Positions 43,753-52,744 are shown, counted from the first letter of the stretch. The stretch is DNA of 64,000 nucleotides from Mycobacterium xenopi (GCF_009936235.1 NZ_AP022314.1:3162001-3226000); one strand, 5' to 3'. Program-made: numbers and translations. Notes: generated by a model not told the origin, from the letters alone.

Positions 43753-43786
43753 GCGTCCGGCCCGGCCCGACGACGGAGTTGGCGAC

Positions 43787-44809
43787 ATGAGCAAGCGGAA
43801 GCCCCACCTCCGGCCGGTGCGCGAGGTGACGCCGTCACTCCAATTTCGCACCATCCACGGCTATCGACGGGCGTTCCGAATCGCCGGCTCCGGGCCGGCG
43901 ATCCTGCTGATTCACGGGATCGCGGATAACTCCACCACGTGGGAAATGGTGCAGGCCAAGCTCGCACAGCGTTTCACCGTCATTGCGCCCGATCTGCTCG
44001 GCCACGGCCAGTCCGACAAACCCCGCGCCGACTACTCGGTGGCCGCATACGCCAACGGCATGCGGGATCTGCTCAGTGTCCTCGACATCGACCGGGTCAC
44101 CGTGGTGGGTCATTCGCTCGGCGGCGGGGTGGCTATGCAATTTGCTTACCAGTTCCCGCAATTGGTCGAACGGCTAGTCCTGGTCGCCACCGGCGGCGTC
44201 ACCAGGGACGTCAACATTGTCTTGCGCTGGGCGTCGTTGCCCATGGGCGGTGAAGCTCTGGCGTTGCTGCGGCTGCCATTGGTGCTGCCGTCGCTGCAGA
44301 TCGCCGGACGTGCTGCGGGAAGGCTGTTCGGATCGACCGCCCTGGGCCGCGACCTGCCGGACGTGCTGCGAATCCTGGCCGACTTGCCTGAGCCCAAGGC
44401 GTCGTCGGCGTTCACCCGCACGCTGCGGGCAGTGGTGGATTGGCGCGGCCAGATGGTGACCATGCTGGATCGATGTTATTTGACGAAATCCGTTCCAGTG
44501 CAAATCATTTGGGGAACAGATGACGTGGTCGTGCCGGTCAGCCATGCGTGGATGGCGCATGCGGCGATGCCCGGCTCACAGTTGGAGATCTTCGAAAACT
44601 CCGGGCATTTTCCTTTTCACGACGATCCCGACCGCTTCATCGAGGTGATCGAGCGCTTTATCGATACGACCGAGCCGGCCGAATACGACCAAGACATGCT
44701 CCGCGAAATGCTGCGCACCGGCGGCGGCGAACGCACCGTCTCCGGCCCGGTCGGAACCCGCATGGCGGTACTCAACGCCATCGGCGCCGACGAACGCAGC
44801 GCCACCTAG
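43787..44809 (+). CDS. Alpha/beta hydrolase (Rv2715-like)
   Basis: A 340-residue alpha/beta hydrolase. Oxyanion HG motif AILLIHGIADNSTTWEM (about residues 40-56), PDLLGHGQSDKP, nucleophile elbow VVGHSLGGGVAMQFAYQ (Ser near residue 107), catalytic Asp in IWGTDDVVVPVSHA and His in ENSGHFPFHDDP near residue 275. No secretion signal. Substrate unknown; similar enzymes hydrolyse esters or epoxides. ATG 43787 is used. Confidence 0.88.
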   Translation: MSKRKPHLRPVREVTPSLQFRTIHGYRRAFRIAGSGPAILLIHGIADNSTTWEMVQAKLAQRFTVIAPDLLGHGQSDKPRADYSVAAYANGMRDLLSVLDIDRVTVVGHSLGGGVAMQFAYQFPQLVERLVLVATGGVTRDVNIVLRWASLPMGGEALALLRLPLVLPSLQIAGRAAGRLFGSTALGRDLPDVLRILADLPEPKASSAFTRTLRAVVDWRGQMVTMLDRCYLTKSVPVQIIWGTDDVVVPVSHAWMAHAAMPGSQLEIFENSGHFPFHDDPDRFIEVIERFIDTTEPAEYDQDMLREMLRTGGGERTVSGPVGTRMAVLNAIGADERSAT

Positions 44810-44843
44810 ATCACCCGCGGCCGCCACGTCGTACAGTCAGCCC

Positions 44844-45530
44844 ATGGCGATCGACGTCACGGTGCTACGCGTGTTCACCGATCCTCAGGGCAACTTTGGA
44901 AATCCCCTGGCTGTTATCGATGCCAGCACCGTGGAACCGCGGCGTCGACAAAGCCTGGCACGCCAATTAGGTTACAGTGAAACGATTTTCGTCGATGTGC
45001 CCACACCGGGCTCGACCACCGCACACGCGCGCATCTACACGCCCCTGACCGAGCTTCCGTTCGCCGGCCACCCGACTGTTGGCGCTTCGTGGTGGCTTCG
45101 CGAGCAGGGCATGCCGATTCGCACCCTGCAGGTACCGGCCGGCATCGTGCAGGTCAGCTACGTCGGTGAACTCACCGCGGTCAGCGCACGCTCGGAATGG
45201 GCGCCCGAATTCGCCATCCACGACCTAAATTCGCTCGAGGAGCTTTTCGCCGCCAGCCCTGCGGACTACCCCGACGACGTCCAGCACTACCTGTGGACCT
45301 GGACCGACCAGTCTGCCGGACTGGTGCGTGCGCGGATGTTCGCCGGCAATGTCGGTGTGCCCGAAGACGAAGCGACCGGAGCGGCGGCTGTGCGGATCAC
45401 CGACTACCTCAGCCGCGACCTCACCATCACCCAGGGCAAAGGCTCGGTCATCCAGACCACCTGGAACCCCGAAGGTTGGGTTCGAATCGCCGGCCGCGTC
45501 GTCAGCGACGGTGTAATGCACGTCGTGTGA
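44844..45530 (+). CDS. PhzF family isomerase (Rv2716-like)
   Basis: A 228-residue PhzF-like protein (diaminopimelate-epimerase fold). DPQGNFGNPLAVIDA, YSETIFVDVP with the family Glu, ELPFAGHPTVGASWWLRE and a C-terminal GKGSVIQTTWNPEGWVRIAGR are visible. PhzF proteins isomerise or epimerise small metabolites; the substrate is unknown. At about 228 residues it is shorter than the usual ~260-300, as in the mycobacterial homologue. Confidence 0.87.
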   Translation: MAIDVTVLRVFTDPQGNFGNPLAVIDASTVEPRRRQSLARQLGYSETIFVDVPTPGSTTAHARIYTPLTELPFAGHPTVGASWWLREQGMPIRTLQVPAGIVQVSYVGELTAVSARSEWAPEFAIHDLNSLEELFAASPADYPDDVQHYLWTWTDQSAGLVRARMFAGNVGVPEDEATGAAAVRITDYLSRDLTITQGKGSVIQTTWNPEGWVRIAGRVVSDGVMHVV

Positions 45531-45547
45531 ACACCACCCAAGCCCGG

Positions 45548-46033
45548 TCATCCCGTGCGGCGCAACACCGCGGTCAGGTGGTCCTGCAGCGGCTGCCCGA
45601 CCGCACCCATCCGCACCGAATACCGCAGCTCGTCGCCCTCGACGCGGAAATGCCGGCCCAGTGCGGTGACTTCTTTGGCAGTCGGCGTGAGCCCGATCGC
45701 CGACGAGGCCATCTCGATGTCGATGACATCACCGGTCGTCGAGTAGGTGCCCACCTCGATTTCGGTGATCCCACTGGGATGGGCCAAGACCAGCTCCACC
45801 CGGCCCGGCTGCGGCACGCGAAGGTACCCGGTTTCGGCGTGCAGCGGCGCGCCGTCGGCGAGCGCCTTGGTTTTTTGTCCGTAGCTCAGAAAAGGCTTGC
45901 CGACGTGAGAGAACACCACCTCTTCGAGATATTCGAACGGTTCGATCGTCGGATACTTGCCCGAGCCACGACCCGCCCAGGTGCCCAGCAGCGGCGCTAA
46001 TGCTTCGAGGTCGGGGTGTAGCTCAGCAGGCAT
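45548..46033 (-). CDS. Nitrobindin-like heme protein (Rv2717c-like)
   Basis: A 161-residue 10-stranded beta-barrel of the nitrobindin/THAP4 family; M. tuberculosis Rv2717c binds ferric heme and reacts with NO and peroxynitrite. The conserved GTWAGRGSGKYPTIEPFEYL (about residues 17-36) and the heme-binding His in LQDHLTAVLRR near the C-terminus are present. It faces the PhzF gene convergently with 17 bases between. Confidence 0.9.
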   Translation of the reverse strand: MPAELHPDLEALAPLLGTWAGRGSGKYPTIEPFEYLEEVVFSHVGKPFLSYGQKTKALADGAPLHAETGYLRVPQPGRVELVLAHPSGITEIEVGTYSTTGDVIDIEMASSAIGLTPTAKEVTALGRHFRVEGDELRYSVRMGAVGQPLQDHLTAVLRRTG

Positions 46034-46079
46034 GCCGCAAGCCTAACGATGAGGTGTTGGGGGCCCGGTCCACGGCCGC

Positions 46080-46544
46080 TCAGTTCGGCGCGGACACCTT
46101 GCGGTGTGCCCGCAGCGCCTCGATCTCCCGCTCGAAGTCGTCGGCCGAGGTAAACGACCGGTACACCGATGCGAACCGCAAATAGGCCACCTCGTCGAGT
46201 TCACGCAGCGGACCGAGGATCGCCAAGCCGACTTCGTGACTGGGGACTTCCGGCGACCCCTTTGCGCGCACGGTGTCTTCGACTTGCTGGGCGAGCAGAT
46301 TCAGTGCATCGTCGTCGACCTGGCGGCCCTGACATGCCCGGCGCACGCCGCTGATCACCTTTTCCCGGCTGAACGGTTCGGTGACGCCGCTGCGCTTGAC
46401 GACAGCCAGCACCGCTGTCTCCACGGTGGTGAAGCGCCGCCCACATTCCGGGCACGACCTGCGGCGCCGAATCGCCTGGCCTTCGTCGGTCTCTCGGGAG
46501 TCGACGACCCGGGAATCAGGATGGCGGCAGAACGGACAGTGCAT
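46080..46544 (-). CDS. nrdR: Transcriptional repressor NrdR
   Basis: Zinc-finger/ATP-cone repressor of ribonucleotide reductase genes. 154 residues. N-terminal zinc ribbon MHCPFCRHPDSRVVDSRE plus SCPECGRRFTTVETA (about residues 1-48), followed by the ATP-cone domain (VKRSGVTEPFSREKVISGVR, YLRFASVYRSFTSADDF). ATG 46544 is chosen because it opens with the zinc motif; the open frame continues upstream without conservation. It lies next to lexA, linking DNA-precursor and DNA-damage control. Confidence 0.95.
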   Translation of the reverse strand: MHCPFCRHPDSRVVDSRETDEGQAIRRRRSCPECGRRFTTVETAVLAVVKRSGVTEPFSREKVISGVRRACQGRQVDDDALNLLAQQVEDTVRAKGSPEVPSHEVGLAILGPLRELDEVAYLRFASVYRSFTSADDFEREIEALRAHRKVSAPN

Positions 46545-46700
46545 GACCGCTCCTTCGTCCTGCCGGCAGATCTCAAACCACTTCGAGATTACCTGCGAGC
46601 TCCGCGCCAGGGCCACGACCGCCGTGCGCGGCAGATTTTCACCGCCACCACCACCGACGCCCGTTGGGCCCGCGCTGGTTTCGCGCTGCATCGCGGCGCG

Positions 46701-47159
46701 TCAGCCGACCGGGGCGATCAGCGTTTGGCCCGCGGTCAGCGTCGCCGACCGCAGGTCGTTCAGCTCCCGGATGCGCTGGACGACCTGGCCGACCGGAGCG
46801 TCGGGCGCCACGCGGGCGGCTAGGTGCGGCAGCGTCTCGCCGGCATCGACGCGCACCACCGCGAGCCGAGCCGGCAGCGGCCCAGGCTTGGCACCATCGA
46901 CCGTCTCGCCGAAGTGGGCGATCACCCCCAACCACAGGGTGATCAATGCGGCCAGCAAGGCAAGGCCCACCGTCGTGGCGGGCCCGATCGGACGCCGGTG
47001 ATGTGGCGCCGTGGACATCCACATCCCGGTTCCGCGGTAACGCGGCGGAGCAACCCGCGGGCGGGGCGGTCCAGGTCGTCGCCCCGCGTCCGGGCAGCCC
47101 GCCCGCGTTGGCCTGCCCGAATGCCCGATGGTCGGCCGCGTTGCCTGGATGAGCGTCAT
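46701..47159 (-). CDS. chiZ: ChiZ-like SOS-induced LysM cell-division inhibitor (Rv2719c)
   Basis: A 152-residue membrane protein. A basic, Pro/Arg-rich cytoplasmic N-terminus precedes a membrane segment (ATTVGLALLAALITLWLGVI), then a C-terminal LysM domain (VVRVDAGETLPHLAARVAPD; TLTAGQTLIAPVG, about residues 103-150). The M. tuberculosis homologue is induced by DNA damage and interferes with septum formation. ATG 47159 has GGGAGGA just upstream; the frame is open further, but those extra residues are low in conservation. An SOS box lies 24 bases before it. Confidence 0.88.
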   Translation of the reverse strand: MTLIQATRPTIGHSGRPTRAGCPDAGRRPGPPRPRVAPPRYRGTGMWMSTAPHHRRPIGPATTVGLALLAALITLWLGVIAHFGETVDGAKPGPLPARLAVVRVDAGETLPHLAARVAPDAPVGQVVQRIRELNDLRSATLTAGQTLIAPVG

Positions 47160-47182
47160 GGGGTCCTCCCGTCCTGTCATGG

Positions 47183-47198
47183 TCGATCGCATGTTCGA
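47183..47198 (-). promoter_or_regulatory. SOS box (LexA site) of chiZ
   Basis: TCGATCGCATGTTCGA: one mismatch to the mycobacterial LexA consensus TCGAAC-N4-GTTCGA, 24 bases before the chiZ start. Known LexA control of this gene in M. tuberculosis supports it. Confidence 0.7.
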
Positions 47199-47212
47199 CT
47201 GTATTCGCTCGT

Positions 47213-47242
47213 GCGTTCGATTTGATGCAAATCTCCGAACGC
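47213..47242. repeat. Nested palindrome in the chiZ/lexA intergenic region
   Basis: Outer arms GCGTTCG (47213-47219) and CGAACGC (47236-47242) enclose the perfect palindrome-like ATTTGATGCAAAT (47220-47232). It lies between the two SOS boxes. It could be a LexA-related half-site pair with wide spacing or a site for another regulator. Confidence 0.45.
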
Positions 47243-47349
47243 GTGATCGAATCGTTGCGAAGCCATTGAACTGTAAGCGATGGCACCGACAACTTCCCGA
47301 GCCATATCGCGGGTGCTCCGACCGGCAAGGCAACACGACGCGACACGTG

Positions 47350-47365
47350 TCGAACAAATGTTTGA
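47350..47365 (+). promoter_or_regulatory. SOS box (LexA site) of lexA
   Basis: TCGAACAAATGTTTGA: one mismatch to TCGAAC-N4-GTTCGA, 33 bases before the lexA start. It fits LexA autoregulation. Confidence 0.75.
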
Positions 47366-47398
47366 GGATCGGTCGATATCGGGCTACATTAAGGGGCT

Positions 47399-48094
47399 AT
47401 GAGCGATAGCACCGACACCCCCACCGGCATCGGCCGCCGCGCGCGAGCTGCGGATTCAGCGCTGACCGAGCGGCAGCGCACCATCCTGGAAGTCATCCGC
47501 GCCTCGGTCACCAGCCGTGGATATCCGCCGAGCATCCGCGAGATCGGTGACGCGGTAGGGCTTACGTCGACTTCGTCGGTGGCTCACCAGCTGCGCACGC
47601 TTGAGCGCAAAGGCTATCTGCGACGCGACCCGAATCGCCCGCGGGCGGTCGACGTCCGCGGAGCCGACGACTCCGCAGCGCCTGTTCTCACCGACGTTTC
47701 CGGCTCGGACGCCTTGCCCGAACCGACATTCGTCCCCGTGCTGGGCCGCATCGCGGCGGGTGGGCCGATTCTGGCCGAGGAAGCCGTCGAAGACGTGTTT
47801 CCGCTGCCGCGTGAGCTGGTCGGTGAGGGTGCGTTGTTCTTGCTGCGGGTCGTCGGCGACTCGATGGTCGACGCCGCGATCTGCGACGGCGACTGGGTGG
47901 TGGTGCGCCAGCAAAACGTGGCCGACAACGGCGACATCGTCGCAGCGATGATCGACGGCGAAGCCACCGTCAAGACGTTCAAACGCACCGGCGGTCAAGT
48001 CTGGCTGATGCCGCACAATCCGGCATTCGACCCGATCCCCGGCAACGACGCCGCGATCCTGGGCAAGGTCGTCACCGTCATCCGCAAGATCTGA
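47399..48094 (+). CDS. lexA: SOS repressor LexA
   Basis: 231 residues. The N-terminal winged HTH occupies about 20-85 (LTERQRTILEVIRASVTSRG; PSIREIGDAVGLTSTSSVAH). The Ala-Gly autocleavage site lies in VLGRIAAGGPILAEE (about residues 118-132). The peptidase dyad is Ser in VVGDSMVDAAI (about 157) and Lys in ATVKTFKR (about 194). Cleavage is stimulated by RecA filaments. An SOS box precedes it, and ATG 47399 is the only sensible start. It converges on the LGFP-repeat gene. Confidence 0.97.
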   Translation: MSDSTDTPTGIGRRARAADSALTERQRTILEVIRASVTSRGYPPSIREIGDAVGLTSTSSVAHQLRTLERKGYLRRDPNRPRAVDVRGADDSAAPVLTDVSGSDALPEPTFVPVLGRIAAGGPILAEEAVEDVFPLPRELVGEGALFLLRVVGDSMVDAAICDGDWVVVRQQNVADNGDIVAAMIDGEATVKTFKRTGGQVWLMPHNPAFDPIPGNDAAILGKVVTVIRKI

Positions 48095-48102
48095 CATAGT
48101 CC

Positions 48103-48122
48103 AGGCCCCGCCTAGCGGGCCT
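48103..48122. terminator. Small hairpin between lexA and the LGFP-repeat gene
   Basis: AGGCCC (48103-48108) and GGGCCT (48117-48122) around an 8-base loop that contains the stop codon of the minus-strand gene. Short and without a U-tract; a weak terminator candidate at a convergent junction. Confidence 0.35.
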
Positions 48123-50043
48123 TGATGAAGCCGTTGGCACGGGCGACTTCTTCGCTGGCGAACCAGAGTTCGGCGAAGGCGTCGTCGTAGAGTTTGCTGT
48201 CGGGCGTGTAGTAAAGGCCGAAGCTGGCATTGCCCTTGACGGGATACCCCTCCGGCGCCTCACGCGGATCCTCCAGCGGAAGATGGATCGTGGGCTTGGC
48301 CGCAGTCCGCGCGTCGGCGTCGTCGGTTTCGACGGCCGCATGCCGTCCCGTCGTGCGCACCTGGGCCTCCGACGGAATGCGGGTGGGGGCGGTGTCGACC
48401 GCGTCGGGGTCGTCCACACCGATTTCGTCCTCGAAGCGCGCGGGTGCCCCGCCCGCAGGCTCGGTGCCGGCCGCTCGTGGCGCTGCGTATCGCGCACTGG
48501 GCATCCGATCCGTGCTGGGCGCCGGCTGATCCGGTGCGGCCACCGGCTGGGGATGACCCGGCATCTGCGGGTACCCCGGGGCGAACGGTGACAAGCCGAG
48601 GTCACGCCCGGGCTCAATCGCCCACTGGTCGTCGGTGGTCGGCACGGATGCGGGGCGCGGGGGTTCAACATCGCGGGCGGTTTCCCGGCTAATGGCGCGT
48701 CGAGCGGCGACCCTGCGCCGACGCGCCCACAGCGTCGCCGACACCAGCAGACCCGCCACGAGCAACGCCGGGACCACTACCGCTAGCCACCACCAGCGCC
48801 AGGTCGTTTTTCCGCCAGCGGGCATGACGGGTCGGCTCGGCTGGGTTTGGCCCGGCGCCTGCAGACCTGACAGCGACGACGCCAGGCTCGGCGGCTCGGC
48901 GGCATAGGTGTTCGTGGCGCGGTTCCAGGAGATGGTGCCGCCGGTGAATTTCTGCGAGACCACGTCACCGTTCACCGTCTGATCGCCAACCGGCGCGCCG
49001 AGCTTGCCTTTCGCGCCGCCGAGCTTGTCCCACGCGGCTTTCATCGCGCCGCGCACGACGAAGGCACCGTGGGCCGGTGTCCAGAAAATCACCGGCTTGT
49101 CCGCGGCGGAAAAAGTGCTGATGCGACTGGCCGGCTTGATGCCGCCGTCGGTTTCGTTTGCCGTCGGGAAGCCCAGGTCGCTGCCGACTGGCCCGCCGAG
49201 TGACTCGTATTTCGCCAACAGGTCGCCTTCTACGGCGTTGGCCCCGGTGGCCGGGCTGAAAAAGACCTTCCCGCCGACGAAGTTCTGGGCTACTCCGTTG
49301 TCGCCCACCGGGTATTGTCCGCCTTGCTTGGCGCCCAGTGGACCTGTCGCTCCACCGGCTGCGCGCCACGCTGTGTTGATCGCCGCCGTGGCATCGATGG
49401 GCACCTGAAGGCCGGTCAGTTGCTGCGCCAACTCCGGTGGAACCGTGGTGAACACCTTCGTCATCCGGTTCCATGACACGCGTCCGCCGCTGAACGACTG
49501 GGTCGCGTTTTCGCCGTCGTAGGTTTCGTCGCTGACCGGAACGCCCAGCGGCCCGCCCGAGCTGCCGAGCTTGTCCCACGCGGCGTTCATGGCGCCGCGC
49601 ACCACGAACGCGCCGTGGGCAGCCGACCAGAAGATCACGGGCTTGTCGCTCGCGGAGAACGTGCTGACCAACGTGTCCGGTCCGGCCAGGCCAGGTACTT
49701 CGCTAATGGTCGGGAAGCCCAAATCGCTGCCGGCCGGTCCGCCCAGTGATTCGTATAGGTCCAGAATCGGCCCATACAACGATCTGGCCCCGGTCGCGGG
49801 CGTGAAGAAGATTTTGCCGCCGGCGAAGTCTTGGACGAAGCCGTCGCCGACGGCATAGACCTGGCCCTGCTTGGGGCCCAGACGCGAATCGGCGCCACCG
49901 CCAGCTTCCCATGCCGCGGTGATAGCGGCGTCGGCGTCGCTTTCCGGCGACGCCACCGCAACCGGCGCCACCGCCACGGGCACTACCGCGGCGGCCAGCG
50001 TCAGCACCGCACGGCCCACGAGCCCGCCTCGCCGCATCGTCAT
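48112..50043 (-). CDS. LGFP-repeat membrane protein (Rv2721c-like)
   Basis: A 643-residue protein with a signal peptide (VGRAVLTLAAAVVPVAVAPV), then LGFP-type repeats (GSDLGFPTISEVPG, SGGPLGVPVSDETYDG, GSDLGFPTANETDGG), and a repeated unit FSASDKPVIFWSAAHGAFVV that recurs as FSAADKPVIFWTPAHGAFVV. LGFP repeats bind arabinogalactan in corynebacterial mycolyltransferases. A membrane segment (WWWLAVVVPALLVAGLLVSA) near residue 400 is followed by an acidic/Pro-rich cytoplasmic tail. ATG 50043 has CAGGGAGGG upstream; the longer open frame is not needed. Confidence 0.87.
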   Translation of the reverse strand: MTMRRGGLVGRAVLTLAAAVVPVAVAPVAVASPESDADAAITAAWEAGGGADSRLGPKQGQVYAVGDGFVQDFAGGKIFFTPATGARSLYGPILDLYESLGGPAGSDLGFPTISEVPGLAGPDTLVSTFSASDKPVIFWSAAHGAFVVRGAMNAAWDKLGSSGGPLGVPVSDETYDGENATQSFSGGRVSWNRMTKVFTTVPPELAQQLTGLQVPIDATAAINTAWRAAGGATGPLGAKQGGQYPVGDNGVAQNFVGGKVFFSPATGANAVEGDLLAKYESLGGPVGSDLGFPTANETDGGIKPASRISTFSAADKPVIFWTPAHGAFVVRGAMKAAWDKLGGAKGKLGAPVGDQTVNGDVVSQKFTGGTISWNRATNTYAAEPPSLASSLSGLQAPGQTQPSRPVMPAGGKTTWRWWWLAVVVPALLVAGLLVSATLWARRRRVAARRAISRETARDVEPPRPASVPTTDDQWAIEPGRDLGLSPFAPGYPQMPGHPQPVAAPDQPAPSTDRMPSARYAAPRAAGTEPAGGAPARFEDEIGVDDPDAVDTAPTRIPSEAQVRTTGRHAAVETDDADARTAAKPTIHLPLEDPREAPEGYPVKGNASFGLYYTPDSKLYDDAFAELWFASEEVARANGFIKAR

Positions 50044-50385
50044 CGGCCCTCCCTGACCGCGGCTCTTGCTAGATCTCGCGGGCGCCAATTGGGGGGATTC
50101 CTCCTCACGCAGGTCCGCATCATTGTCGCGCCAGAACGCCTTTTTAGCACCCGACCGCAATTGCGAAGTCACAGTACAGACATTACGGAAAGAGATACCC
50201 AGCCGATGTCGAAATGATGCACGCCATACCGGTGTCGCGGGCGTGGCCGGTACATCTCGCGCGCAGATTGCGTTACCGTCCGGGATTGGGGCTTCACTCC
50301 GCAAGGCTGGGTTCGCCACGTCCCGGGGACGTCCCGATCCGAGGCCGAAGACCGTGCGACACATGCCGGGAGGAATAGGCACCAC
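50044..50385. other. Divergent spacer between LGFP-repeat gene and TerC gene
   Basis: A 342-base gap with no recognised gene. It contains a short palindrome ACGTCCCGGGGACGT (50318-50332; 7-base arms, 1-base loop) and TACCGG/CCGGTA repeats near 50229-50255. Part may be a transcribed leader of the TerC gene. I could not match a known manganese riboswitch consensus. Confidence 0.5.
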
Positions 50386-51573
50386 ATGGGCGTTTCCGCA
50401 TTGGTCTGGGGCCTGACCATCGCAGTCGTCGTCGCTTTGGCGTTATTCGACTACCTTTTCCACGTCCGCAGGTCACACGTGCCGACTGTGCGCGATGCCG
50501 CTATCTGGTCGGCCGCCTATATCGGCGCGGCGATTGTGTTCGGCGGCGTGGTGGTAATGGTTGGCGGCGCCACGATGGGCATTGAGTTTTTCGCATGCTA
50601 TCTCAGCAACGAGGCGTTATCGGTTGATAATTTGTTCGTTTTTCTGGTCATCATGGCTAGCTTCGTGGTGCCTCGGACCGCTCAGCAGAAAGCGTTGTTG
50701 TTCGGCATTGTTTTCGCGCTAATCACGCGCACCGGATTCATCCTTCTCGGTGCGGCGTTTGTCAGGATTTTCGACTGGGCGTTTTACTTCTTCGCAGTGG
50801 TTTTGCTGGTGACGGCGGTGGTCCTTGCCAAACCCGAGGCAGCCGAGCGCCGCGCCGCAGATACGCTGGTCATTCGCATCGCCAAGCGGTTCTTGCGCAC
50901 CTCGCACAACTACGACGGCGACCGCTTGTTCATCGTCGAGAACGGCAGACGGGTGATGACGCCGATGCTGCTGGTGATGACGGCCCTTGGCGGCACCGAC
51001 CTGCTGTTCGCATTCGACTCAGTGCCAGCGCTGTTCGGCCTTTCCCGAAACGTTCACCTGATATTCGCCGCCACCTCTCTTTCGCTGCTGGGCCTGCGCC
51101 AGCTGTATTTCCTGATCGACGGGCTGCTCTACCGCCTGGTCTACCTGTCCTACGGATTGGCCCTGATACTTGCGTTCATCGGCGTCAAACTGACGCTGCA
51201 AGCGTTGCGGGAGAACAACATTCCGTTCATCAATGGCGGCAAGCCGGTTCCTGTGGCCCAAGTGAACACCACCGCGTCGTTGGCTGTGATCAGCATCATC
51301 CTGCTCCTCACAACGGTGGTGTCGTCGCTGTCGATGCGAGGACGGGCCCAAAACGCCGTAGCACGCGTCCGCCGCCACGCGAGCGAATACCTCGACCAGC
51401 GTTACGAAACGGATCCGGCCGAACGGGAAAAGATCTTCGCCCAGCTACTTGACGAGGAACGCCAACTATGCGCGCTACCAAGCAAATACAAAGCCCATAT
51501 CAGCCAGGAAGACGACCTGATCAAGCTGCTGCGTCAAGCTCATCAGGCTCACGACACGCGCAATCCGCGCTGA
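50386..51573 (+). CDS. TerC family membrane protein (Rv2723-like)
   Basis: A 395-residue integral membrane protein of the TerC/Alx family, associated with tellurite resistance and metal (Mn2+) efflux. Characteristic segments: GIEFFACYLSNEALSVDNLF (about residues 63-82, with the conserved acidic residues), LLFGIVFALITRTGFILLG, ALGGTDLLFAFDSVPALFGL, and LRQLYFLIDGLLYRLVYLSY. A basic cytoplasmic tail ends in IKLLRQAHQAHDTRNPR. ATG 50386 has GGGAGGAA 10 bases upstream. It ends 10 bases before the convergent fadE20. Confidence 0.9.
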   Translation: MGVSALVWGLTIAVVVALALFDYLFHVRRSHVPTVRDAAIWSAAYIGAAIVFGGVVVMVGGATMGIEFFACYLSNEALSVDNLFVFLVIMASFVVPRTAQQKALLFGIVFALITRTGFILLGAAFVRIFDWAFYFFAVVLLVTAVVLAKPEAAERRAADTLVIRIAKRFLRTSHNYDGDRLFIVENGRRVMTPMLLVMTALGGTDLLFAFDSVPALFGLSRNVHLIFAATSLSLLGLRQLYFLIDGLLYRLVYLSYGLALILAFIGVKLTLQALRENNIPFINGGKPVPVAQVNTTASLAVISIILLLTTVVSSLSMRGRAQNAVARVRRHASEYLDQRYETDPAEREKIFAQLLDEERQLCALPSKYKAHISQEDDLIKLLRQAHQAHDTRNPR

Positions 51574-51583
51574 CGCGCCGTGC

Positions 51584-52744
51584 CTAGACACCAAGGCTGC
51601 GGCCGATGATCTCCTTCATGATCTCGGTGGTGCCGCCGTAGATCGTCTGCACCCGGGCGTCCAGATACGCTCGGGCGATCGGATATTCGCGCATGTAGCC
51701 GTACCCGCCGTGCAGCTGCAGACACCGGTCGACCAGGTGCACCTGTTTCTCGGTCGCATACCACTTGGCCATCGCAGCCTGCTCGGCGCTGAGCTTGCCG
51801 TCAAGATGCAGGCGGATGAACTCGTCGACCACCATCCGGACCACGGTGGCCTCGGTCGCCAACTCCGCGAGCAGGAACCGGCTGTTTTGGAAGCTGCCGA
51901 TCGGCCTGCCAAAAGCCTTGCGCTCCTTCGTGTATTGCAGTGTCTGCTCAAGCACTGTTTCCATTGCGGCGGCGGCCATGACGGCGATTGAGATCCGCTC
52001 CTGGGGCAGGTTCTGCATGAGGTAGATGAACCCTTTGCCCTCCTCGCCGAGCAAGTTCTCCACCGGGACCTTGACGTCGGTGAAAGACAGTTCGGCGGTG
52101 TCCTGTGCATCCAAGCCGATCTTGTCCAGATGACGGCCGCGTTCGAACCCCTCCATGCCGCGTTCCACGACGAGCAGCGAAAAGCCGTGCGCGCCTTTGT
52201 CGGGATCGGTCTGGGCCACCACGATCACCAAATCGGAGTTGATCCCGTTGGTGATGAACGTCTTTGCGCCGTTGAGCACATAGTGGTCGCCCTGCTTGAC
52301 GGCGCGGGTCTTGATGCCTTGCAGGTCGCTACCTGTGCCGGGTTCGGTCATCGCGATCGCTGTGATCAGTTCGCCGGTGCAGAATTTCGGCAACCAGCGC
52401 TGCTTCTGCTCGTCGGTGGCCAACCGCAGTAGGTAGGGCGCGACGACGTCGTTGTGCAGCCCGAACCCGATTCCGCTGTAGCGTCCCTTGGTGGTCTCTT
52501 CGGTGATGATCGTGTTGTAGCGGAAGTCGGGGTTACCCCCACCGCCGTACTCCTCGGGCACCGCCATGCCCAGAAAGCCCTGCTTGCCGGCCTCCAGCCA
52601 CACGCCGCGGTCGACGATCTTCGCCTTTTCCCAATCGTCGTGGTAGGGGGCGACGTGGCGATCCAGGAAAGCCCGGTAAGACTCCCGGAACAGTTCGTGT
52701 TCGGGTTCGAACAGGGTGCGCTCGTATTTGACAGCACTATCCAT
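51584..52744 (-). CDS. fadE20: Acyl-CoA dehydrogenase FadE20
   Basis: FAD-dependent enzyme forming a 2,3-double bond in acyl-CoA during beta-oxidation. 386 residues, as in Rv2724c. FAD/substrate signatures: IAMTEPGTGSDLQGIKTRA (about residues 120-138), TFITNGINSDLVIVVAQTDP, and the C-terminal LHGGYGYMREYPIARAYLDA with QTIYGGTTEIMKEIIGRSL. ATG 52744 opens MDSAVKYERTLFEPEHELF; the frame is open further but without conservation. The physiological acyl chain is unknown. Confidence 0.93.
   Translation of the reverse strand: MDSAVKYERTLFEPEHELFRESYRAFLDRHVAPYHDDWEKAKIVDRGVWLEAGKQGFLGMAVPEEYGGGGNPDFRYNTIITEETTKGRYSGIGFGLHNDVVAPYLLRLATDEQKQRWLPKFCTGELITAIAMTEPGTGSDLQGIKTRAVKQGDHYVLNGAKTFITNGINSDLVIVVAQTDPDKGAHGFSLLVVERGMEGFERGRHLDKIGLDAQDTAELSFTDVKVPVENLLGEEGKGFIYLMQNLPQERISIAVMAAAAMETVLEQTLQYTKERKAFGRPIGSFQNSRFLLAELATEATVVRMVVDEFIRLHLDGKLSAEQAAMAKWYATEKQVHLVDRCLQLHGGYGYMREYPIARAYLDARVQTIYGGTTEIMKEIIGRSLGV

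Noticed and set aside
50044..50385. Manganese (yybP-ykoY) riboswitch before TerC
   Set aside because: Core consensus strings not found by eye; kept only as a possible structured leader.
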